A stretch of DNA of 64,000 bases from JAVWHP01 sp036639955 (GCA_036639955.1 JAVWHP010000002.1:62001-126000); one strand, 5' to 3'; numbered from the stretch's first letter, positions 25,863-34,783 are shown. Program-made: numbers and translations. Notes: generated from the sequence alone by a model not told the origin.

Positions 25863-26556
25863 TATAGTATTATTACTATTAGCTATAGTATTAAGTGGAT
25901 GTACGCCACAAATAACATTTAGTAATATAAATCAAGATACGATTAATAATATAAATGCACAAGTTGAATTAGCACCTACTAATTCAACTAAGAAATATTA
26001 TAGTTATTATCTACCTACAGATGTAGGTAGAATAAAGAGTACTGATTTAAGTGAAATGCTAGTTAAAAATAATAATAATATTATTATGAATTTTGAAACT
26101 AGTAATCTTATTATTGAACAGTACTATACAAACAAAGATGATGATAAAGATAAAAAAACAGTCAAAGATGCGGATAAGGATAAAAAACAAGTTGAAACAA
26201 CAACGGATAAAACAGATAGTGATGAAAAAGTATTTAAGGGAACTTATAAAAATAATAATGATGAAGAATTAGCTTATAAAATAATTATTAAAAAGTGTGA
26301 GAATGAGCGATATTTTATTTATTTTGATGGCTATGTAGTAAATTTTTATACAATAGTTAATGAAAGTGAAATAGAATCTCAACTAATTAATATATTTAAG
26401 ATGGCTAAATCATTTAAATATGATCGTGAATTAATCTTAAAGAGTTTTTCATTAAAGAGTGCAAGTAGTTCAAAAGCTGAATCCTTTGATTTTACTAAAG
26501 AAAACATGCCAGAAAGTGGAATGTTATCAGAAATGGTCAAACAAACAGATAAATAG
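25849..26556 (+). CDS. Lipoprotein with a Lys/Asp-rich repeat segment, function unknown
   Basis: A 235-residue lipoprotein: signal peptide with lipobox LSGC (Cys at about 18), then a beta-rich domain interrupted by a highly charged stretch of DKDKK-type repeats (about 98-130). No domain family recognised. It is translationally coupled to trmB by a 14-bp overlap. The 20-nt hairpin TCTACCTAC/GTAGGTAGA is at 26010-26031. Confidence 0.7.
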   Translation: MKRYSIVLLLLAIVLSGCTPQITFSNINQDTINNINAQVELAPTNSTKKYYSYYLPTDVGRIKSTDLSEMLVKNNNNIIMNFETSNLIIEQYYTNKDDDKDKKTVKDADKDKKQVETTTDKTDSDEKVFKGTYKNNNDEELAYKIIIKKCENERYFIYFDGYVVNFYTIVNESEIESQLINIFKMAKSFKYDRELILKSFSLKSASSSKAESFDFTKENMPESGMLSEMVKQTDK

Positions 26557-26635
26557 TTGTGCTAATACTTACAAACTATTGTAAAATTGTATTAAAAACG
26601 GTATATTAATAGTAAGAAAGCAAAGAGGTGAGATT

Positions 26636-27403
26636 ATGCTGAAAGATATATTTAGCTTTTTGTTTAAAGAAGGCAGATATGATGAAGAACATGACGATGA
26701 TGAAATAGAAAAAGTCGCGCCAAGTGTTGAAGTAATCCCTGTTTCTCGAATAGTTTCTAGTAATTCAAATGAATCTAACTATCGAAACAAAACAGCTGCC
26801 TATGCGGCTGAATTACAACGAGAAAAAGAAATTACAGCTGCAAAGCAATCTGTTCAAGCAGGAATTGATTCAAATTTAGTTAAAGAAAAGTATGAAGAGG
26901 TAAAACCAAAATCTAAATCTATCGATATTAAGGTTGATGATTATGACGAACCTGCAGTTAGAAAAGAGAGTAAAAGTAATGCGCTAAATGCAAAGGCAGT
27001 TAATGCTAAAGCTAATGTTGAATTGAATATTAATCAAGTTATTTCACCAATATTTGGTTCAAAAGAAGCAAAAGAAGAATTAGCGAAGCCTAAGGCAGTT
27101 AAGCCAATCATTAAAAAGAATCCTATAAATACAGTTATTTCTCCTATTTATGGAGCTTCACAATTAGACGAATTTGCAGCAGCCGCACAAGAAAAACTAG
27201 CTAAAGCAAGCGAAAAAAAAGTAACAACAACAAACGATTATTTAATCGATGATGAAGATGTAGTTAATCTTGATATTGAAGATATTTTAAGTAAAAACAC
27301 TAAATCTACTAATGATGATTTAGTGCAATGCTCATTGTTTGGAGATGATGCGCTGATTGGTGAAAATAGTGATTTAAATAAAGATGCAAAGATTGAAAGG
27401 TAG
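26636..27403 (+). CDS. Acidic, mostly disordered protein with two ISPI(F/Y)G motifs
   Basis: A 255-residue low-complexity protein I cannot assign to a named family. The N-terminus (MLKDIFSFLFKEG) could be an amphipathic membrane- or protein-binding helix; most of the rest is charged and Ala-rich. Two matching short motifs, NQVISPIFG (133-141) and NTVISPIYG (165-173), stand out as likely docking motifs for a partner. The C-terminus has acidic blocks (LIDDEDVVNLDIEDIL). It ends directly against murC with no gap, in the place where Bacillus has ytpS/ytpT, so a wall or division scaffold role is possible. Confidence 0.6.
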   Translation: MLKDIFSFLFKEGRYDEEHDDDEIEKVAPSVEVIPVSRIVSSNSNESNYRNKTAAYAAELQREKEITAAKQSVQAGIDSNLVKEKYEEVKPKSKSIDIKVDDYDEPAVRKESKSNALNAKAVNAKANVELNINQVISPIFGSKEAKEELAKPKAVKPIIKKNPINTVISPIYGASQLDEFAAAAQEKLAKASEKKVTTTNDYLIDDEDVVNLDIEDILSKNTKSTNDDLVQCSLFGDDALIGENSDLNKDAKIER

Positions 27404-28714
27404 ATGATTATAGTGTATCATTTTATAGGAATTAAAGGCTCTGGAATGGCCTCATTAGCTAACATATTAGCTGATAAAGGAGAAATAGTAAGTGGATCAG
27501 ATATACCTAAAGATTTATTTACTCAAAAGAGTTTAGAAGAAAAAGGAATTAAAATTACTGACTTTAATAAAAATAATATTAAAGATGGTATGAATGTTAT
27601 TATCGGAAATGCATTTGATGATACTAATGTAGAAGTTAAAGAAGCTCTAGCTAATAAAACTGTTAATACAACTTATTACTTTGAATTCTTAGGCAAATTC
27701 ATTAACAACTACAAAACCATATCCGTTGCCGGAACTCACGGAAAAACCACTACTACTGGTATATTAACCCACGTTCTACAACAAGTAGCCCCAACGGGCT
27801 TCCTGATTGGAGATGGTACAGGAGGAATGCCTTTGGATGCTAAGTATTTTACTTTAGAATCATGTGAATTTCAAAGACATTTTATGGCGTATAAGCCTAC
27901 CTACGCAATTATTACTAGTGTAGATTTAGATCATGTTGATTGTTATCCAACATTAAAAGAATATGCACAAGCCTTTGAAGATTTTGCTAACCAAGTAAAA
28001 GATTGTGTTATATTATTTGGTGATGATGAAACCCTTAGAGAATTAAAGATTAAGACTAAACATATATATTATGGTTTTAACGAAGGTAATGATGTAAGAA
28101 TTATTAATTATAAAGAAAATGAAGATGGTATGAAGTTTGATGTTGAATATCTAGGCGCTTTCTATGGAAGTTTTGAACTTCCTTTCGTTGGGAAACATTT
28201 GGCGTGGAATGCATTAAGTACGATTGCCATTGCAATATTAGAAGGACTTAAGCCTGAAGAAATAGAAATAGGATTACAAACGTTCCCAGGTGTTAAAAGA
28301 AGATTTTCTATAGAAAAGAATAAAGATAATGTGTATATTGATGATTATGCACATCATCCAACTGCAATTAAATTAACGATAGATGCTGCAAGAACAAAAT
28401 TCCCTAATAAGAAGTTAGTAGCTATTTTTAAACCAGATCGTTATTCTAGATTAGAGTACTTTTTAGATGATTTTGCTGAAGCATTAGCAACAGCGGATGA
28501 AGTATATTTATGTAACTTTGCAAGTAATCAAGTTAGAGAACCTGGAATAACTGTAACAATTGAAGATTTAGCAAATAAGATTAAAAATGCTAAAATTATT
28601 GATGAAGATGAAGCAGGAGCTAAATGTTTAGCAACAGCTGCACCGGCATGTTATTTGTTCATGAGTTCAAAGGATATTTATAAGTTGAAAAATATTGTAA
28701 AAAGTTTTCATTAA
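27404..28714 (+). CDS. murC: UDP-N-acetylmuramate-L-alanine ligase
   Basis: A 436-residue Mur ligase that adds L-Ala to UDP-MurNAc. The N-terminal UDP domain begins YHFIGIKGSGMASLA, the ATP loop is AGTHGKTTTTGI, and the C-terminal domain has DDYAHHP and the DRYSR region. The start is ATG at 27404, immediately after the previous stop; a GTG nine bases further in is the alternative. The ATP-loop codons are locally C-rich and hold small hairpins (27787-27800 and 28166-28182). Confidence 0.93.
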   Translation: MIIVYHFIGIKGSGMASLANILADKGEIVSGSDIPKDLFTQKSLEEKGIKITDFNKNNIKDGMNVIIGNAFDDTNVEVKEALANKTVNTTYYFEFLGKFINNYKTISVAGTHGKTTTTGILTHVLQQVAPTGFLIGDGTGGMPLDAKYFTLESCEFQRHFMAYKPTYAIITSVDLDHVDCYPTLKEYAQAFEDFANQVKDCVILFGDDETLRELKIKTKHIYYGFNEGNDVRIINYKENEDGMKFDVEYLGAFYGSFELPFVGKHLAWNALSTIAIAILEGLKPEEIEIGLQTFPGVKRRFSIEKNKDNVYIDDYAHHPTAIKLTIDAARTKFPNKKLVAIFKPDRYSRLEYFLDDFAEALATADEVYLCNFASNQVREPGITVTIEDLANKIKNAKIIDEDEAGAKCLATAAPACYLFMSSKDIYKLKNIVKSFH

Positions 28715-28764
28715 TCTTGTAATAGTTTTCAAACTGTTGTAATATATAAGAAGGAGGTGTTTAC

Positions 28765-29151
28765 ATGGGGCTTGATCAGCTTATGGAATTAGTTAGCAGT
28801 GTATCATCTAAGGCATTGCCGATAATTGGAGTAATTGTTTTAATATTTATAATATTATTTATTAAACGATTAATCAAATTGATGGATTCGTTAAATGATA
28901 CTTTGGAAGACGTTCAAGGTATTATTGAAACTACCGATCGACAATTAAAGAATTTAGACGGACCTTTAAGCACGCTAAACAATGTATGTGAAACCGTAGA
29001 CAACATTAATGAAGTTAGTAAAAACGTTGTAAGATCTTCACTAGTAGCAATTATTGAAAACTTTGCTACATTAAAAGAATGGGCATTATCTAAAATGAAA
29101 GATAATACTGAAGTTGAAGAAGAAAATGCAGTGAATGGAAGTGAAAACTAG
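28765..29151 (+). CDS. DUF948 membrane protein (YtxG-like)
   Basis: A 128-residue protein with one transmembrane helix (about 17-35) followed by a coiled-coil region (DSLNDTLEDVQGIIETTDRQL). DUF948 proteins such as YtxG follow murC in Bacillus, as here. Function is unknown; general envelope stress roles are suggested by synteny. The next gene starts 2 bp later. Confidence 0.8.
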   Translation: MGLDQLMELVSSVSSKALPIIGVIVLIFIILFIKRLIKLMDSLNDTLEDVQGIIETTDRQLKNLDGPLSTLNNVCETVDNINEVSKNVVRSSLVAIIENFATLKEWALSKMKDNTEVEEENAVNGSEN

Positions 29152-29153
29152 TT

Positions 29154-29702
29154 ATGAACCAAGATGTAAATAATCAAGGTGAAAAGTTAAAAGAAGATTG
29201 TAAGTTCGAAATTATAAGAGTTGAAGATGATGTAGAAGAAATTAAAGAAATATCAAATGAAACTCTAGCTACAATTCATGAAACACTTAATCAAGTTAAA
29301 GATTGGGTTGTAGTAGCAAGTGATGAAGCGTTTAAGTTATGTGATAAAACTATCACTGCAATAAAGAAAGTGAGGAATGATGAAGAAATGAAAACAAAAT
29401 TTGAAGAAGGAAAAGATAAAATTGTTAAAGTCGGAGGCGAAGTTATAGAAACTATCGGTGAAGGAATTGACAATGTTATGAATAATGAAACAGTTCAAAA
29501 CGTAGTGCATACTGCTGGTGAAAAAATTGAACAAGTAAAGAATGATGAAAGAGTTATTGAAGGAGTTAAAAGCTTTAAAAGAGGAACATTAAAAGTAGCA
29601 ACAAGTGCATTTAATGGACTTAAAAAAGTTTTGGCAACTGAGGATGATGTTAAAGAAAATAAAGAAGACAAAGAAGAAATTAAATCTATCGAACAGAAAT
29701 AG
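29154..29702 (+). CDS. YtxH-like amphipathic helical protein
   Basis: A 182-residue, highly charged helical protein with long amphipathic repeats (KTKFEEGKDKIVKVGGEVIETIGEGI) resembling YtxH and apolipoprotein-like stress proteins. It has no membrane span, in contrast to Bacillus YtxH. It pairs with the DUF948 gene 2 bp upstream, and the pair sits between murC and ccpA as in Bacillus. Identification rests mainly on synteny. Confidence 0.65.
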   Translation: MNQDVNNQGEKLKEDCKFEIIRVEDDVEEIKEISNETLATIHETLNQVKDWVVVASDEAFKLCDKTITAIKKVRNDEEMKTKFEEGKDKIVKVGGEVIETIGEGIDNVMNNETVQNVVHTAGEKIEQVKNDERVIEGVKSFKRGTLKVATSAFNGLKKVLATEDDVKENKEDKEEIKSIEQK

Positions 29703-29724
29703 AGAAATGTAAGGAAGGTGTATT

Positions 29725-30717
29725 ATGAAGAGAATTACAATTTATGATGTAGCAAAGGAAGCTGATGTATCGCTAGCTACTGTTTCAAGAGTTATAAATG
29801 GATCAGATGTAGTTAGGGAAGATACAAGAGTTAAAGTACAAGAATCAATTGAAAAACTAGGCTATAAACCAAATGCTATTGCTCAAGGTTTAGCACTTCA
29901 AAAAACTACTACTATTGCATTAGTAGTTCCTGAAGCTAGTTTCTTTTATACAGGACAGATTATTAACGGTTTAATAGATGTAGCTAAGATATATAAATAT
30001 AATATTGTACTACATACAACTACTGAAGGTATATCTGAAATGACTGATATTATTGAAACAATCATTAAGTCAAGAGTTGATGGAGTAGTTATTTTTAATG
30101 ATAAATTAGAGAAAAATGAATTGAATACTTTAACCCAATATCAAGTACCAATTGTAGTTATAGGAAATAGAATGTCTGATGAAACAATTGGATCAGTATA
30201 TATTGACTATGCTAAACTAGTAGCAGATTTTGTAAAGAGCTATATAGAAAAAGGTAAAACTGATATAGCATTAGTAGAAGATAGAAAGAATCCAGCAATG
30301 ATTAAACAATTAAATGAAGGATTAACTAAAGCTTTTGCTGATGAAGGATTAGTTTATGATAAATTCATTCCAATTCCAAAGGAATATAATAGTTCATATA
30401 ACTACTTAAAAGAATACTTTAAAACACATAAACATGATTTAGTAATAACATACCGTGATTCTCAAGCAATCGCAGTATTAAATACTGCTCAGGAAAATGG
30501 ATTAACTGTACCAGATGATATGGAATTGATCTGTATTCTAGATAGTAAATATAACACAATGGCTAGACCACAAATTTCTGGATTTAAAATCCCTGACTAT
30601 GATTTAGGAGCAGTATCAATGCGTGTAATGACAAAGATGCTACATACTGAAGGTGAAGAATTTGAAAAAGAAATTGAATTGAGCTATATTTATTCACCAC
30701 GTAATACTACACTATAG
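29725..30717 (+). CDS. ccpA: LacI-family catabolite control protein
   Basis: A 330-residue regulator with an N-terminal LacI helix-turn-helix (ITIYDVAKEADVSLATVSRVING) and a periplasmic-binding-like effector domain. Sequence and position between ytxGH-like genes and tyrS match CcpA, the global carbon regulator that binds cre sites with HPr-Ser-P. No hprK or ptsH is in the window to confirm the circuit, so a paralogous sugar repressor remains possible. Confidence 0.85.
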   Translation: MKRITIYDVAKEADVSLATVSRVINGSDVVREDTRVKVQESIEKLGYKPNAIAQGLALQKTTTIALVVPEASFFYTGQIINGLIDVAKIYKYNIVLHTTTEGISEMTDIIETIIKSRVDGVVIFNDKLEKNELNTLTQYQVPIVVIGNRMSDETIGSVYIDYAKLVADFVKSYIEKGKTDIALVEDRKNPAMIKQLNEGLTKAFADEGLVYDKFIPIPKEYNSSYNYLKEYFKTHKHDLVITYRDSQAIAVLNTAQENGLTVPDDMELICILDSKYNTMARPQISGFKIPDYDLGAVSMRVMTKMLHTEGEEFEKEIELSYIYSPRNTTL

Positions 30718-30746
30718 TTGACAAGTAAACTAATAAAGTTTATTAT
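30718..30746 (+). promoter_or_regulatory. Promoter of the tyrS T-box transcript
   Basis: TTGACA (30718-30723) is perfect and begins right after the ccpA stop codon; TATTAT (30741-30746) follows after 17 bp. Confidence 0.88.
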
Positions 30747-30749
30747 ATT

Positions 30750-30958
30750 TAAGCAATGAAAAGACATAGTACTTAAAATTTAGGTTAAAGAAAGACAGCG
30801 GTTGATGCAAGTTGTTACCAAAATTTAAGGAATACACCTTTGAGCAGTTTTATGAAAAGTAAAACCGTTACTCGCGTTAAGAGATGAGTGCATATCTGTT
30901 AGATATGAACTAAGGTGGTACCACGTTTATTAACGTCCTTGGATAAGGACGTTTTTTT
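30750..30958 (+). ncRNA. Tyrosine T-box riboswitch
   Basis: The leader has the T-box core AAGGTGGTACCACG at 30912-30925, followed by a terminator (AACGTCCTT/AAGGACGTT plus seven T at 30932-30958). Stem I carries the AGTA/GAA loop-E elements, and the specifier codon directly after GAA is TAC at 30833-30835, which reads tyrosine and matches the downstream tyrS. Uncharged tRNA-Tyr would favour the antiterminator and switch tyrS on. Confidence 0.96.
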
Positions 30959-30987
30959 ATGCAATTATGCTAAGAGAGGAAAATATT

Positions 30988-32235
30988 ATGAAAGATATAT
31001 TTGAAGATTTAAAATGGAGAGGCCTAGTTAAAAGTTGTACTGATGAAGAAGGAATGAAAAACAGATTAAAAACTCCAATTAAAGTATATTGTGGTTTTGA
31101 TCCTACAGCAGACAGTATGCATATAGGTAATCTACAATCAATAATGTTATTAAGAAGATTCCAAGATGCTGGGCATACACCAGTAGCACTAGCGGGTGGT
31201 GGTACTGGAATGATTGGAGATCCTAGTGGTAGAAAAAGTGAAAGAACCTTCCTTGATGAACAAACAATTAGAAATAATACTGAATGTATTAAAAACCAAT
31301 TAAGAAACTTTATAGATTTTGATAATGGAGCTATGATGGTTAATAATTTAGACTGGTTGTCTAATATTTCATTAATAAGTTTTTTAAGAGACTATGGTAA
31401 AAGTTTTAGTATAAACTATATGATGGCAAAAGATTCAGTAACTAGTCGTTTAGAAGCTGGTTTATCTTATACTGAATTCTCTTATATGTTATTGCAAAGT
31501 ATTGATTACTTCTATTTAAATAAGAACTATGGTGTAGAAATGCAAGTTGGTGGAAGTGACCAATGGGGTAATATAACTGCTGGAGCAGAACTTATAAGAA
31601 AGATAAGTGAAGATGAAATTAAAGTTTATGGTATGACAGCCCCTTTAATTACAAAAGCTGATGGTTCTAAATTTGGTAAATCAGTCGGAGGTAATATCTG
31701 GCTAGATGCTAATAAAACAAGTCCTTATGCATTTTATCAATTCTGGTTAAATACTGCTGATACTGATGTTATAAACTTTATGAAAAGATTAACATTACTA
31801 GAAAGAACTGAAATAGAACAATATGAACAATGCATTAAAGATGCACCTTTCAAAAGAGAGGCCCAAAAGGCCTTAGCTACTTCTATTACTTTATTAGTTC
31901 ATAAAGAATCTGGTTTAGAATCTGCTCAAAGAATTTCTCAAGCATTATTTGGTAACTCTTTAAAATCTTTAAGTGAAGAAGAACTAAAACAAGCTTTAGT
32001 GGATATGGAAACTAGATCTATTGAATCTAATATAACTTTAACTCAAGCATTAGTAGATGCTAAGATAGCTAGTTCTAGAAGAGATGCTAGGGAACTAATA
32101 CAAGGTGGTTCTATATCTATAAATGATGAAAAGATAAATGATCCTGAAATGATTATTGATGAAAAACAAACTATTATTGATAATCGTATAGTATTAAGAA
32201 AAGGTAAAAAGAATTATTTTATTTTAGCTATATAG
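30988..32235 (+). CDS. tyrS: Tyrosyl-tRNA synthetase
   Basis: A 415-residue class I synthetase. HIGH-type motif is HIGN (PTADSMHIGNL), the second signature is KFGKS (ADGSKFGKS), and the C-terminus is an S4 RNA-binding domain (SSRRDARELIQGGSISINDEKI). The ATG at 30988 follows AGAGAGGAAA; an in-frame ATG seven codons earlier lies upstream of that ribosome site. Expression is controlled by the tyrosine T-box. Confidence 0.97.
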   Translation: MKDIFEDLKWRGLVKSCTDEEGMKNRLKTPIKVYCGFDPTADSMHIGNLQSIMLLRRFQDAGHTPVALAGGGTGMIGDPSGRKSERTFLDEQTIRNNTECIKNQLRNFIDFDNGAMMVNNLDWLSNISLISFLRDYGKSFSINYMMAKDSVTSRLEAGLSYTEFSYMLLQSIDYFYLNKNYGVEMQVGGSDQWGNITAGAELIRKISEDEIKVYGMTAPLITKADGSKFGKSVGGNIWLDANKTSPYAFYQFWLNTADTDVINFMKRLTLLERTEIEQYEQCIKDAPFKREAQKALATSITLLVHKESGLESAQRISQALFGNSLKSLSEEELKQALVDMETRSIESNITLTQALVDAKIASSRRDARELIQGGSISINDEKINDPEMIIDEKQTIIDNRIVLRKGKKNYFILAI

Positions 32236-32246
32236 TACGTAAGGAT

Positions 32247-32272
32247 AAGGAACCCATTGGGTTCCTTTTTTA
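32247..32272 (+). terminator. Terminator of tyrS
   Basis: AAGGAACCC and GGGTTCCTT pair around ATT and are followed by a T-run. It isolates the downstream sporulation operon from tyrS transcription. Confidence 0.92.
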
Positions 32273-32280
32273 TAGGTGTA

Positions 32281-32307
32281 ACCAATGAAACTAGCCTACA
32301 TAGTATA
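32281..32307 (+). promoter_or_regulatory. Candidate sigma-K/E-type sporulation promoter of dpaA
   Basis: AC at 32281-32282, a 16-bp spacer and CATAGTATA at 32299-32307 match AC-N16-CATANNNTA. In Bacillus the dipicolinate synthase genes are sigma-K dependent. The element ends 18 bp before the ATG. Confidence 0.6.
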
Positions 32308-32325
32308 GATTGTTGGGGGGATTAT

Positions 32326-33141
32326 ATGAAAATAGCAGTATTAAAAAGTGATTTAAGAATGGAAGAAGTAGCTAATATACTAAGTAATTATTATGAAGTA
32401 GTATATATAGAAAGTTATGAAGAATTAAAGAATATAAATAACGTTGAATCAATAGTACCAACTAAAGTAACAACAAAGAATCTATTGACGATAAAATATT
32501 TAATAATAGGTTTTAAAAATTTTAATCGTGATGGTAAGTTATGTATTAACAATAAACTAGTGGATATAAAATTAGTTAATTTAGAAGATATTACAATTGT
32601 AGCTCCTGTTCCTAATAAATTTTTAGAAACTCTTAGTAATAAAAAATATTACTTCTTTTTAGATAAAAAAGTAATAGTCGATAATGCTGAATTAACTAGT
32701 GAAGGCATAATCTATTATTTAATTGAAAATACTAATATAAGCATAAAAGATTTAAAGATAGATATTATAGGCTATGGTAATTGTGGTAGAAGCATACATC
32801 GTTGGTTAGAAGATTTAAATATACAACATCGTATAATTAGAAGAAGTACTAATAATAATGATGAACGTTTTTTAAACATATATGATTGGAAAAAACAAGG
32901 TAGTAATAATATAATAATTAACACAGCTGATTATGAAATTATAGACCATCAAGTAATAGAAAACTTAAATAAAGCATTAATAATAGATATCGCAACTAGA
33001 TCTAACATTGATACTAAATATGCGCTTCTAAAAAACCATAAAATTGTTCAGGTAAGAGGGATACCCGCCATCTTTGCCTATAAAACTGCAGCAAAAATTA
33101 TAAGTGATTTTATTGAAAGGATAATATGTTATGAAAACTAA
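32326..33141 (+). CDS. dpaA: Dipicolinate synthase subunit A
   Basis: A 271-residue NAD(P)-binding subunit. The Rossmann motif IIGYGNCGRS has its glycines at 149, 151 and 154, and the C-terminal pattern ALIIDIATR...VRGIPAIFAYKTAAKII matches DpaA (SpoVFA). With DpaB it oxidises dihydrodipicolinate to dipicolinic acid, the Ca2+-chelating core solute of endospores, made in the mother cell. The N-terminal third is less conserved. The ATG at 32326 follows GGGGGG; upstream in-frame codons run into the tyrS terminator. It overlaps dpaB by 11 bp. Confidence 0.9.
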   Translation: MKIAVLKSDLRMEEVANILSNYYEVVYIESYEELKNINNVESIVPTKVTTKNLLTIKYLIIGFKNFNRDGKLCINNKLVDIKLVNLEDITIVAPVPNKFLETLSNKKYYFFLDKKVIVDNAELTSEGIIYYLIENTNISIKDLKIDIIGYGNCGRSIHRWLEDLNIQHRIIRRSTNNNDERFLNIYDWKKQGSNNIIINTADYEIIDHQVIENLNKALIIDIATRSNIDTKYALLKNHKIVQVRGIPAIFAYKTAAKIISDFIERIICYEN

Positions 33142-33712
33142 AATACTATGGGCAATCAGTGGATCATTTTGTAATTTAAAAAAGATTGTTGAAGAATTAA
33201 AAATATGTAGCGCTGTATACGATATACAATGTATATTAAGTGAAAACGTTTATAATTTAGATACTAGATTTTATAAACATATTGAATTAATAAAAGATAT
33301 TGAGAGTATTACAAAGCATAAAGTAATGCATAAAATAACAGAAGTTGAGATGTTGGGGCCTTCTAAGAAATATGAAATGCTAGTTATAGCACCGATGTCA
33401 GCTACGCAGCTAGCAAAATTAAACTATGGTATATATGATAATCCGATTACGCTAGCTGCTAAATCGATGTTAAGAAATAGTTATAATTTATTAATAGGAG
33501 TTTCTAGTAATGACATATTAAGTATGTCTGGTGTTAATTTTATGAATGTTATAAGATTTAAAAATATATATACATTACCAATCTATCAAGATGATCCAAT
33601 TAATAAACCTAATAGTGTAGTAAGTGACTTCAATAAACTATTAATCGCTATAGGCGAAACATTAACATCTAAACAAATACAACCAGTATTAAGTGTATGC
33701 AATTATGAGTAA
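33131..33712 (+). CDS. dpaB: Dipicolinate synthase subunit B
   Basis: A 193-residue flavoprotein-fold subunit. It aligns by eye with SpoVFB throughout: SGSFCNLKKIVEELK, NVYNLDTRFYKHIE, APMSATQLAKLNYGIYDNPITLAAKSMLRN, GVSSNDILSMSGVNFMN, KNIYTLPIYQDDPINKPNSVV and a KQIQPV ending. It acts with DpaA in spore dipicolinate synthesis. It overlaps both neighbours. Confidence 0.95.
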   Translation: MKTKILWAISGSFCNLKKIVEELKICSAVYDIQCILSENVYNLDTRFYKHIELIKDIESITKHKVMHKITEVEMLGPSKKYEMLVIAPMSATQLAKLNYGIYDNPITLAAKSMLRNSYNLLIGVSSNDILSMSGVNFMNVIRFKNIYTLPIYQDDPINKPNSVVSDFNKLLIAIGETLTSKQIQPVLSVCNYE

Positions 33713-34580
33713 CTTTAAAGTTATAGTGGCTTTAATTACACCATTTCATCGAGATCTTACAATTGATTATGAAGCACTATTAAATATTATAAATAGATTG
33801 ATATATGAAGGGGTGGATGGTCTACTAGTATGTGGAACTACTGCTGAAGCACCTACGCTTAGTGATGAAGAAAAGTTCAATATACTAGAGTTTGTTATTA
33901 AAAACGTAGATAAAAGAATTAAAATATATTTTGGTTGTGGTGACAATAATACTGAACATACATTAAAACTATGTAAAAGGGCTCAGAAATACCCAATTGA
34001 AGCATTACTATTAGTAACACCATATTATAATATTCCAAATGCAGATGGACTTTATGAACACTATAATTATATAGCTAAAAGAACAATAGCTAATATAATA
34101 TTATATAATGTACCAAGAAGAACTAATGTAAACCTGGAATATAATACTATTGCAAAATTAATAGAAAACAATAAAAATATAGTGGCTATTAAACAAGCAT
34201 CTAGTGATATAGATATATTAATAAAACTTAAAAGGGAATATCCTAAATTTAATGTATATACTGGTGAAGATGCTTTATTATTAAAAGGGATTGAAGCAGA
34301 ATTAGATGGTGTGATTTCAGTTATAGCACATCTTTATTTACCTTTAATGAAAGACATACTAATGGATTATAATCTATATGACTATGATTATATAATTAAA
34401 CTTATAAATAAAGCAGTCTTTTATACAAGTAGTCCAATCGTTATTAAATATTTATTAAGTAATACTAATGTATGTAGCAATAGTTTAAGATTACCTTTAG
34501 TACCTATTAATCAAATTGATGCTAATAATGTAGACAAAATTCTACAAGAAATTAATTATCAACTTGCTATACTAAAGTAG
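33705..34580 (+). CDS. dapA: 4-hydroxy-tetrahydrodipicolinate synthase
   Basis: A 291-residue Schiff-base aldolase condensing pyruvate and aspartate semialdehyde, giving the precursor for both dipicolinate and diaminopimelate. Catalytic K163 (VAIKQASSD) and Y134 (LYNVPRRTN) are in place. The loop usually reading GTTGES is GTTAEA here, and the Gly before the conserved Arg is replaced (PRRTN). The ATG at 33705 lies in the last codons of dpaB without a good ribosome site, suggesting translational coupling. Placement after dpaAB parallels the Bacillus spoVFA-spoVFB-asd-dapG-dapA order, minus asd and dapG. Confidence 0.93.
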   Translation: MSNFKVIVALITPFHRDLTIDYEALLNIINRLIYEGVDGLLVCGTTAEAPTLSDEEKFNILEFVIKNVDKRIKIYFGCGDNNTEHTLKLCKRAQKYPIEALLLVTPYYNIPNADGLYEHYNYIAKRTIANIILYNVPRRTNVNLEYNTIAKLIENNKNIVAIKQASSDIDILIKLKREYPKFNVYTGEDALLLKGIEAELDGVISVIAHLYLPLMKDILMDYNLYDYDYIIKLINKAVFYTSSPIVIKYLLSNTNVCSNSLRLPLVPINQIDANNVDKILQEINYQLAILK

Positions 34581-34588
34581 GTGATAAT

Positions 34589-34783
34589 ATGATACAAGTA
34601 AAAGTATTTGATGAAGAACATGAAGATGATTTAACCAGCAATATTAATGAGTTCATTATTACTAATGATCTCATTAATATTATAGATATAAAGTTCTCAA
34701 CTAGTATAGCTATAATTGATGAAGATGAACAAATATATTGTTTCTCAGCTTTATTAATTTATATGGATAATTCTATAAAATAA
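34589..34783 (+). CDS. cse60: Cse60-like sporulation protein
   Basis: A 64-residue small protein, MIQVKVFDEEHEDDL at the start with an IVDIKFS-like middle and EDEQIYCFSALLIY near the end, matching the Cse60 family, a sigma-E-controlled sporulation protein of unknown function in Bacillus. It starts 8 bp after dapA with AGGTGA as ribosome site, in the dipicolinate operon. A near-perfect 19-bp hairpin fills a fifth of the gene. Confidence 0.82.
   Translation: MIQVKVFDEEHEDDLTSNINEFIITNDLINIIDIKFSTSIAIIDEDEQIYCFSALLIYMDNSIK
34640..34681. repeat. 19-bp intragenic hairpin in cse60
   Basis: The arms 34640-34658 and 34663-34681 pair at 18 of 19 positions (single T-T mismatch) around the loop TTAC. 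The outer arm begins AATATTAATGAG and closes with CTCATTAATATT. It lies wholly within codons of a 64-residue gene. Confidence 0.95.
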
